Below are positions 6,265-11,701 of a stretch of DNA of 11,701 bases, piece by piece (position 1 is the first letter of the stretch; each line of letters begins with the position of its first letter). Origin of the DNA: Halovenus sp. (GTDB lineage Archaea > Halobacteriota > Halobacteria > Halobacteriales > Haloarculaceae). A program made the translations under genes and the position numbers. The stretch covers positions 1-11,701 of the forward strand of contig JAQCNR010000489.1 in NCBI GenBank assembly GCA_028274925.1, read 5' to 3'. Below the pieces are notes generated by a model that saw only the letters and a program-made list of their open reading frames with translations, did no database searches and was not told where the DNA came from.

Positions 6265-7305
6265 ATGCGAGTCGCCTTCGTCGCGATGGAGACGAGCCAG
6301 CGGGCAGACAGCCCCGGATCGCGCCGGTTCGAGCGGATTCCCCGCCTGCTCTCCGAGCGCGGCCACGAGGTGACGATTTTTTGTGGACAGTGGTGGGATA
6401 GCTACGACGACGAGTGGACAGTCGATGGACTCAGCTACCGGGGCGTAACCCTCGGGACAGCGCTGTCGTCGTTCTGCACGCGACTGCCGGCCCTGCTGGC
6501 AGCCTACCAGCCGGATGTTGTACACGCCCGTCCAGCCCCCGCCAAGCAGGTGCTCGCGGCCCGGGCTGGCAGTCGACTCGCACGCGCGCCGCTGTTCGTG
6601 GAGTGGTTCGGCGACGAACCGCTTGCAGGCCGTCAGCGTCGGTGGGCAGCTAGCAAGCCGACCCGTATCTTCACCCCCTCACAACTGGTTCGCACACAGG
6701 TTCGTGAAGCCGGTGCGAACGGCGACCAGACGCTCGTTATTCCGGAGAGTATCGATATCGAGCGGATTCAGTCGGTCGACCCTGCCGAAGAAATCGACGT
6801 TGTCTACGCACACCCACTGGACGAAAGTGCCAATATCGAGGACTTTCTGTTGGGACTGGCCGAACTGCGCGAGCAAGGCTGGTCGGCGACAATTATCGGC
6901 GATGGGCCGAAACGAGCGGAGTACGAACAGGAAGTGTCTGACCTGCGAATCGGCGACCGCGTCACCTTCGTCGGCGCCTGTGACCGTGAGCGACGACTCG
7001 AAATCTACCGCGGTGCGCACGCCTTCGTCCAGACTGCATACCGTGAGCACTTCGCGACGGAACTGCTGTGGGCGCTGGCCTGTGGCTGTATCGGCATCGT
7101 CGAATATCAGGCTGAGTCCAGTGCCCACGAACTAATCGAGAATTACGACCGTAGTTATCGCGTCACCGACCCACAGGAACTCGCCGACGCTATCGTCGAC
7201 GCCGGTGAGTTCGAACACCAGACAGAAAACAACGAGTGGGATTCCTACGACCACGACGCTGTTATCGAGCAGTATCTCGACGCGTACCGGACGCAGCGGT
7301 CCTGA
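6265..7305 (+). CDS. GT4-type glycosyltransferase with an altered EX7E motif
   Basis: 346 residues with the GT-B two-domain plan. The N-terminal domain starts MRVAFVAMET and includes RIPRLLSERGHEVTIFCG (24-41) and QPDVVHARP (82-90). The linker carries RIFTPSQLVR (134-143) and LVIPESIDIERI (157-168), the usual acceptor-to-donor hinge. The C-terminal domain has ATIIGDGPKRAEYE (208-221), VTFVGACDRERRLEIYRGAH (233-252) and EHFATELLWALACGCIGIVE (261-280). In GT4 enzymes the last segment is the donor-binding EX7E motif. Here the first Glu is E261 but the second position is Trp269. The family transfers sugars from nucleotide or lipid-phosphate donors to glycans, lipids or proteins; the target is unknown. 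The visible neighbours include no other glycosylation gene, so this looks like an isolated transferase. Confidence 0.85.
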   Translation: MRVAFVAMETSQRADSPGSRRFERIPRLLSERGHEVTIFCGQWWDSYDDEWTVDGLSYRGVTLGTALSSFCTRLPALLAAYQPDVVHARPAPAKQVLAARAGSRLARAPLFVEWFGDEPLAGRQRRWAASKPTRIFTPSQLVRTQVREAGANGDQTLVIPESIDIERIQSVDPAEEIDVVYAHPLDESANIEDFLLGLAELREQGWSATIIGDGPKRAEYEQEVSDLRIGDRVTFVGACDRERRLEIYRGAHAFVQTAYREHFATELLWALACGCIGIVEYQAESSAHELIENYDRSYRVTDPQELADAIVDAGEFEHQTENNEWDSYDHDAVIEQYLDAYRTQRS

Positions 7306-7354
7306 TATTAAATGTTGCGGGTATGGTGGACAGTCGTACACAGCCACACCGGGG

Positions 7355-7362
7355 TTATCAAA
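7355..7362 (+). promoter_or_regulatory. TATA-like box for the DsrE-family gene
   Basis: TTATCAAA is centred about 25 bp before the ATG at 7383, consistent with a leaderless transcript and favouring that ATG over the GTG at 7377. Confidence 0.4.
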
Positions 7363-7382
7363 CCAACTCGTGAACAGTGGGT

Positions 7383-7811
7383 ATGGGACTGCTCAGTTCA
7401 GTACTCGGCACGAACTCGGAGGCGACGACACCCACAGCAACATCGACAGAGAACAGGTATGCTGTCCTGCTGAACGCAGGGCCGTCAGATACCCCCACTG
7501 CTGGCAACGGATTCAATTACGCGCTCGAACTCGACACGGCGGGGTACGAGGTGCAACTGTTTCTCGACGGCGAGGGGACGAAGTGGCCCGCGGAGTTCGG
7601 TGAGAATCCCGACCGACCGTTCAATCAGGAGTGGAAGCGCATCGAAGACCGAGGGTTGCTCGCCGGCGCGTGTGGCTACTGCGCGAACGCCTTCGATGTG
7701 GCCGACGCCTGCGAGGCAAGCGGTATCGAACTGCTGAGCGACGCTGACGAACACGCACCGGCTATCGCGCAACTGGCAGACCAGGACTACGAAATTCTCA
7801 CTGTCGGCTAA
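7383..7811 (+). CDS. DsrE-family protein
   Basis: 142 residues from the ATG at 7383. A Thr/Ser-rich, probably flexible N-terminus (about 1-24) leads into an alpha/beta domain. Its parts are NRYAVLLNAGPSDTP (25-39), GFNYALELDTAGYEVQLFLD (43-62), a central loop with KWPAEF and NPDRPFNQEWK, then GLLAGACGYCANAFDV (91-106) and EHAPAIAQLADQDYEILTVG at the end. The first strand, the sugar-free loop and the Cys-bearing helix match DsrE/DsrF/YchN-like proteins. Some family members relay sulfur through a Cys; C97 and C100 (CGYC) are the candidate residues. Haloarchaea carry several such proteins without known roles, so participation in sulfur transfer is only possible. It follows the glycosyltransferase by 77 bp. 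Confidence 0.8.
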   Translation: MGLLSSVLGTNSEATTPTATSTENRYAVLLNAGPSDTPTAGNGFNYALELDTAGYEVQLFLDGEGTKWPAEFGENPDRPFNQEWKRIEDRGLLAGACGYCANAFDVADACEASGIELLSDADEHAPAIAQLADQDYEILTVG

Positions 7812-7917
7812 CTGGCGGAAATCTCCACCCGAAAACCCCCCATTGTTTCCGCTCTGGCCAGCACGCTGTCTGTCAGATAGCTCGCAGCAGTTTCACTTTC
7901 ACCGCGGTCTGCACAGC

Positions 7918-7923
7918 ATTAAG
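7918..7923 (+). promoter_or_regulatory. TATA-like box upstream of a 20-codon ORF
   Basis: ATTAAG is centred about 26 bp before an ATG at 7946, the same spacing as for the leaderless genes in this window. It may serve the short ORF or give a long-leader nrdJ transcript. Confidence 0.35.
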
Positions 7924-7945
7924 AGGACACACCTACTTCGTAGAT

Positions 7946-8008
7946 ATGAGTCGCGTTGACTGGGTAGCGGCGCGTTTGTGGCGCTTCTCCCCAGATTATG
8001 ACACATAA
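7946..8008 (+). CDS. Possible 20-residue leaderless small ORF
   Basis: The ATG at 7946 opens a 20-codon frame ending in TAA at 8006-8008, encoding MSRVDWVAARLWRFSPDYDT. The only support is promoter spacing (TATA-like box at 7918-7923). There is no ribosome-binding site, and the peptide matches no family I know. It could be a small protein, a leader peptide for nrdJ, or chance. Confidence 0.2.
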   Translation: MSRVDWVAARLWRFSPDYDT

Positions 8009-8036
8009 AACAACCTAAAGGAACCCAGAGACCAAA

Positions 8037-8046
8037 CCTATATTTG
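8037..8046 (+). promoter_or_regulatory. Candidate nrdJ promoter with a palindromic TATA region
   Basis: CCTATATTTG is the most AT-rich box near nrdJ and predicts initiation at about 8069, giving a leader of roughly 75 nt. The box lies within the inverted repeat CCAAA (8032-8036), N6, TTTGG (8043-8047), which could be an operator that blocks TBP binding. Confidence 0.45.
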
Positions 8047-8076
8047 GGTCCAAGCCGAACAGAAGTTCCGTCAGAA

Positions 8077-8148
8077 ATGATAGTAATGGGAGCCAGTTCA
8101 CGACGGCGCATCGAAGCAAAAACAGGGGTACGAGGTGGGAGCCAATGA
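8077..8148 (+). CDS. Possible 23-residue upstream ORF overlapping the nrdJ start
   Basis: The ATG at 8077 opens a frame encoding MIVMGASSRRRIEAKTGVRG plus three more residues. Its TGA at 8146-8148 overlaps the nrdJ ATG at 8145 as ATGA. ATGA overlaps often mark translational coupling. The ORF has no clear ribosome-binding site of its own, but its ATG lies near the predicted transcript start, so it could be read as a nearly leaderless frame. It could also be coincidental. Confidence 0.25.
   Translation: MIVMGASSRRRIEAKTGVRGGSQ
8132..8137 (+). promoter_or_regulatory. Shine-Dalgarno site of nrdJ
   Basis: GAGGTG matches the anti-Shine-Dalgarno sequence and ends 7 nt before the ATG at 8145. It sets the nrdJ start and implies a leadered transcript. 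Confidence 0.6.
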
Positions 8149-11100
8149 GTAAGGAACTCGCGGCCGACGAACTCACGCTACCGATTAAACGAGTCGAGGG
8201 AGAGACGCTCGAAGACCGCCTGACAGCGAATGCATACCACAACATTCTGCCGGCACGATACCTCAAGAAAGACGCAGAGGGGGAGGTTACCGAACAGCAG
8301 GAAGACCTATTCAAGCGCGTGGGCAAAAACATCGCGCTGGCCGAAGCGGTTTACGAGGCCGACAATCAGGATGTCGACATCACGGTTACGCCCGACCAAC
8401 TCAAGCCAGAGCACCCGCGGCGAGACGAACTCGCCGAGGAAGTCTTCGGCAAAGGAACGACTGCCGACGACGACGTTGAAACCGTCCTGAACGAATACAA
8501 CGTCAACAAATTCGCCTACGATACCATCGTTCCGGAACTCCCCGACGGTGTGCGCGAGCACGTCGAGGAGACTGCAGCAGAGTTTCAAGAGCAGATGGAG
8601 CGACTCGGTTTCATGCCGAACTCTCCGACGCTGATGAACGCTGGCGACGAACTCCAGCAGCTCAGCGCCTGTTTCGTCGACTCACCCGCCGACGACATCG
8701 ACGACATTCACCAGACGGCCAAGGAGGCCGCGCAGGTCTTCCAGAGCGGTGGCGGTATGGGCTACGCCTTCTGGAAACTCCGACCGTACGGCGACCCAGT
8801 CGGTTCGACCGGTGGCATCGCCTCCGGGCCAATCACGTTCATGCGCACGTACGACCAGATGTGTGAAACCATCGCGCAGGGTGGGGCCCGGCGCGGTGCA
8901 CAGATGGGCGTCATGCGCGTTTCGCACCCGGACGTCATTCAGTTCATCCACGCCAAGAACAAGGACGTCTCGCTGGCGAACACGCTGCGACTGAACGACC
9001 CTGACGACTTCACGCACACCTCCTTCGCGGACGCGCTGGACGAGGCCCGCGAACTCATCGACGACGATGGTCGTGTTCCCGAACACCTTCGGAACGCAGT
9101 CGAGGGCCACCTTTCGAATTTCAACATCTCGGTCGGCATCACCGACGACTTCATGGATGCCGTCAAAAACGACGAGGAGTTCACGTTCACCAACCCGCGA
9201 ACCGACGAACCGCACATCGCCACCGCAGAGACCAAAGAGCTGTACGATATGTTCGGCCTCGGCGAGTACGTCGAAGCCGGCGAAGTGCTCTCGGTTCCTG
9301 CCCGGGAAATCTGGGACGACATCGTGCAGGGTGCCCACGAGAACGGCGAACCCGGCGTTGTCTACCTCGAACGGATCAACAAGAAACACTCTTTCGACGT
9401 GGAGGAACACCCAGAGCACGAGATATTAGCGACAAATCCGTGCGTCACCGGTGACACACTCCTCAGTACCGAAAACGGCCTCGTCACGGCCGAGAAACTG
9501 TACGAACAGGGAGTCGCCCGTGACGTCGTCGTCGACGGGCGTCTCAGCGAAGAGACGGTCAAGGAAGCGAGTAGCGTCTACAAGACTGGTGAAAAGGACG
9601 TCTACAAGCTCGAAACTGAGGAAGGCTACGAGCTTCGACTGACGGCCGACCACCGCGTGATGACCGACGACGGCTGGGTCGAAGCGCAGAATCTCGACGC
9701 AGGTGAGACGGTCCACATCCAGAACCGAAAAGGCGAGTTCGGCCAACACGGCTCCGCCGAAGAAGGACGTGTCCTCGGCTGGCTTGTCGGAGACGGCCAT
9801 CTCAAACACGGAGAGGAGCGTGCGGTGCTGAACTTCTACGACGAAGACGCGGAGGTTTCAGACCAGTTCGCTGCGGATGTCAACGACGTCGTCCGTGAGC
9901 CGACCGGCAACGCCGACTACGAAATCGGAGTCAGCGAAATCAGCCGCAGTGATGGCTACCGGGGAGCACAGGCTGTCGAACAGCGCATCCGGTCAGCACG
10001 GCTCTATGAGATGGCTCAGGAGGTTGGGCTCGCCGAGGAGAAACTGCAGGTTCCCGATGCCGTACTGCGAGGAAGCGAAGAGATGGCTCGCGGATACCTT
10101 CAGGCTCTATTTAGCGCGGATGGGACCGTCCAAGGGAACGTTGAAAAGGGAATCTCTGTTCGACTCGCCAGTGTCGACACGGGGTTCCTGAAAGAGGTGC
10201 AGCAACTTCTGTTGAACTTCGGTATCGGTAGCAAAATCTACGAAGACCGGAAAGAAGCTGGCGTCACGGAACTGCCCAACGGAAAGGGGGGAACCAAAGA
10301 GTACGAGACACAGGGGTTCCACGAACTGGTTATTTCCAGCTCACACACCGTTGCATTCGAGGAGGAAATCGGGTTCCTGCTGGACGAAAAGAACGACGCA
10401 CTCGAAGCACGGCTGGACGAGTACAGTCGCGGCCCCTACAGCCCCAAATTCGAAGCAACGGTCGAGTCCGTCGAGCACGACGGTCACGAAGCGGTCTACG
10501 ACCTGACCGAACCTGACACACACTCGTTCGTCGCTAACGGCCTCGTCGTCCACAACTGCGGAGAGCAGCCGCTCGAAGAGTACGAGGCCTGTAACCTCGG
10601 TCACATCAACCTCTCGACGCTGGCCGCACAGGACGCGCCGGACTGGCGTGTCTGGGCGGACAACCACGCAGATGAGTACGCAACCGAGGAGGAAGCGCTT
10701 GCAGCCTTCCTCGAAGAGTCCATCGACTGGGACGCCTTCGACGACCGAATTGCGCTCGGCACACGGTTCCTCGAGAACGTCGTTACGATGTCGGACTTCC
10801 CGGTCGACGAGATCGAGGAGACAGTCCGGGAAATGCGCAAGATTGGACTGGGTATCATGGGTCTGGCCCAGTTGTACGTCCAGCTCGGCATGGAGTACGG
10901 CAGCGACGCCGCCAACGAGACGGCTCGCCAGCTAATGACCCACATCAACCACGAGTCCAAACGAGCCAGCCACGAACTCGCGACGGAACGAGGTACCTTC
11001 GGCGAGTGGGACAAATCGAAGTTCGCCAACCCGACCGAGTACCGCGAGTGGTTCGAGCACCACACCGGACTCGACGCCGACGAGTGGGAAGAGGGCTTCC

Positions 11101-11701
11101 CGATTCGCAACCACAACACGACGACCATCGCGCCAACCGGAACGACCTCCATGGTCGGCAACACCACCGGTGGCTGTGAGCCAATCTACAACGTCGCCTA
11201 CTACAAGAACGTCTCCGACGACGTGCAGGGCGACGAGATGCTCGTCGAGTTCGACGACTACTTCCTCCGAACGCTAGAGGACAACGACATCGACGTGGAG
11301 GCCGTCAAGCAGGAAGCGCAGGACCAGATGGCCAACAACGAGTTCGACGGCGTCGACGGCCTGACGACGGTGCCTGACGCCATCGGTGAGCTGTTCGTCA
11401 CGACCGGCGACCTCTCCGCAAAGGAGCACGCTGGTGTCCAGACCGCCTGCCAGCAGGGTGTCGACTCTGCCATCTCGAAGACGGTCAACGCGCCCAACGA
11501 CTCCACACTCGACGACGCGAAGGAAGTCTTCCAGTACATCTACGACCACGGCGGGAAAGGCGTCACCTACTACCGTGACGGCACCCGCTCGAAGCAGGTG
11601 CTGACGACCCGTGCCCAGAACACCGAGTTCGCCGACATGGACGAGGGCGAACTCATCGAGCAGATCGAAGAAGTCTTCGGTGGTATCGACGGCTTCCTCG
11701 A
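8145..11701 (+). CDS. nrdJ: Class II adenosylcobalamin-dependent ribonucleotide reductase, intein-containing, 3' end outside window
   Basis: The frame is open from the ATG at 8145 through the window end (1185 full codons). It reduces ribonucleotides to deoxyribonucleotides using a B12-generated thiyl radical. The N-terminus lacks an ATP-cone and goes straight into LEDRLTANAYHNILPARYL (21-39). Landmarks of the ten-stranded barrel are MPNSPTLMNAGDELQQLSAC with Cys176 (first redox Cys), FQSGGGMGYAFWKLRP, and GGARRGAQMGVMRVSHPD. Then come N431-P432, interrupted by the intein at residues 433-804, and CGEQPLEEYEAC with Cys805 (radical Cys), Glu807 and Cys816 (second redox Cys). Downstream, TTIAPTGTTSMVGNTTGGCE is the nucleotide phosphate-binding region. 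All catalytic residues expected for NrdJ are present. The ATG is set by the Shine-Dalgarno at 8132-8137. Other commonly conserved motifs, such as GGGMGY and APTGT, are uninterrupted here. Confidence 0.95.
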   Translation, partial: MSKELAADELTLPIKRVEGETLEDRLTANAYHNILPARYLKKDAEGEVTEQQEDLFKRVGKNIALAEAVYEADNQDVDITVTPDQLKPEHPRRDELAEEVFGKGTTADDDVETVLNEYNVNKFAYDTIVPELPDGVREHVEETAAEFQEQMERLGFMPNSPTLMNAGDELQQLSACFVDSPADDIDDIHQTAKEAAQVFQSGGGMGYAFWKLRPYGDPVGSTGGIASGPITFMRTYDQMCETIAQGGARRGAQMGVMRVSHPDVIQFIHAKNKDVSLANTLRLNDPDDFTHTSFADALDEARELIDDDGRVPEHLRNAVEGHLSNFNISVGITDDFMDAVKNDEEFTFTNPRTDEPHIATAETKELYDMFGLGEYVEAGEVLSVPAREIWDDIVQGAHENGEPGVVYLERINKKHSFDVEEHPEHEILATNPCVTGDTLLSTENGLVTAEKLYEQGVARDVVVDGRLSEETVKEASSVYKTGEKDVYKLETEEGYELRLTADHRVMTDDGWVEAQNLDAGETVHIQNRKGEFGQHGSAEEGRVLGWLVGDGHLKHGEERAVLNFYDEDAEVSDQFAADVNDVVREPTGNADYEIGVSEISRSDGYRGAQAVEQRIRSARLYEMAQEVGLAEEKLQVPDAVLRGSEEMARGYLQALFSADGTVQGNVEKGISVRLASVDTGFLKEVQQLLLNFGIGSKIYEDRKEAGVTELPNGKGGTKEYETQGFHELVISSSHTVAFEEEIGFLLDEKNDALEARLDEYSRGPYSPKFEATVESVEHDGHEAVYDLTEPDTHSFVANGLVVHNCGEQPLEEYEACNLGHINLSTLAAQDAPDWRVWADNHADEYATEEEALAAFLEESIDWDAFDDRIALGTRFLENVVTMSDFPVDEIEETVREMRKIGLGIMGLAQLYVQLGMEYGSDAANETARQLMTHINHESKRASHELATERGTFGEWDKSKFANPTEYREWFEHHTGLDADEWEEGFPIRNHNTTTIAPTGTTSMVGNTTGGCEPIYNVAYYKNVSDDVQGDEMLVEFDDYFLRTLEDNDIDVEAVKQEAQDQMANNEFDGVDGLTTVPDAIGELFVTTGDLSAKEHAGVQTACQQGVDSAISKTVNAPNDSTLDDAKEVFQYIYDHGGKGVTYYRDGTRSKQVLTTRAQNTEFADMDEGELIEQIEEVFGGIDGFL
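9441..10556 (+). mobile_element. 372-residue intein with LAGLIDADG homing endonuclease, inserted in NrdJ
   Basis: The in-frame insertion starts with Cys1 (CVTGDTLLSTENGLVTAEKL, block A) and ends with DTHSFVANGLVVHN (blocks F and G, His371-Asn372), followed by Cys as the +1 residue. Block B is seen as LRLTADHRVMTDDGW with Thr68 and His71. Between the splicing halves lies a LAGLIDADG endonuclease: VLGWLVGDGHLK (Asp118) and RGYLQALFSADGTV (Asp227). Both catalytic acids are kept, so splicing and homing both look intact. Precise removal joins ATNP to CGEQPL, restoring the reductase motif. Base composition is close to the host gene, with some locally AT-richer stretches (about 10130-10220), so transfer cannot be judged by eye. 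Confidence 0.93.

Larger units (their letters stand above)
7812..8144. other. 333-bp leader region of nrdJ without a full-size gene
   Basis: This stretch contains two promoter-like boxes (7918-7923 and 8037-8046), two very short ORFs (7946-8008 and 8077-8148) and an 11-base palindromic element CTACTTCGTAG at 7933-7943. It is more AT-rich after about 8000 than its neighbours. No tRNA fold, long repeat or convincing terminator was seen. No riboswitch consensus could be recognised by eye. Confidence 0.5.

Noticed and set aside
7933..7943. CTACTTCGTAG element as an operator
   Set aside because: The arms are only 4 bp around a 3-base centre, with no second copy seen, so it is too weak to call.
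1..11701. tRNA, rRNA, CRISPR array, insertion sequence, restriction or toxin-antitoxin genes
   Set aside because: No matching folds, regular repeats, transposase motifs or defence-family motifs were found by eye on either strand; the intein is the only mobile element supported.

Overview
The window is chromosomal DNA from a haloarchaeon (class Halobacteria). The proteins are strongly acidic, rich in Asp/Glu and poor in Lys. GC content is moderately high, with G/C-ending codons. Most starts sit about 27 bp downstream of an AT-rich TATA-like box with no ribosome-binding site, which is the leaderless architecture typical of this group. Several genes belong to families I recognise mainly from haloarchaea. 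No rRNA, tRNA, CRISPR array or insertion sequence was seen.

Layout. (1) 1-1760: the 3' end of a possible isoprenoid-synthase-fold protein, followed in the same direction by a divergent, C-terminally extended paralogue of geranylgeranylglyceryl phosphate synthase; together they suggest an isoprenoid or lipid module. (2) 1979-4607: an HD-domain hydrolase, converging with a LysE-family exporter, which is in turn divergent from a DoxX-like multi-pass membrane protein. (3) 4646-5728: a small conserved acidic protein and a small zinc-ribbon protein on the minus strand, the latter divergent from a UspA-like protein. (4) 5826-7811: a winged-helix regulator, a GT4-type glycosyltransferase with an altered EX7E motif, and a DsrE-family protein, all on the plus strand and each apparently with its own promoter. 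(5) 7812-8144: a 333-bp leader region with two promoter-like boxes and two very short ORFs. (6) 8145 to the window end: class II (adenosylcobalamin-dependent) ribonucleotide reductase NrdJ, open at the right edge and interrupted by a 372-residue intein with a LAGLIDADG endonuclease.

Most genes look like independent single-gene units rather than one pathway. The clearest notable element is the intein. It sits directly in front of the NrdJ cysteine predicted to carry the catalytic thiyl radical, so that cysteine is also the splicing nucleophile and active enzyme cannot form without splicing. The next most interesting items are the atypical GGGP-synthase-like protein with its neighbour, and the nrdJ leader, where a 23-codon ORF overlaps the nrdJ start by ATGA.
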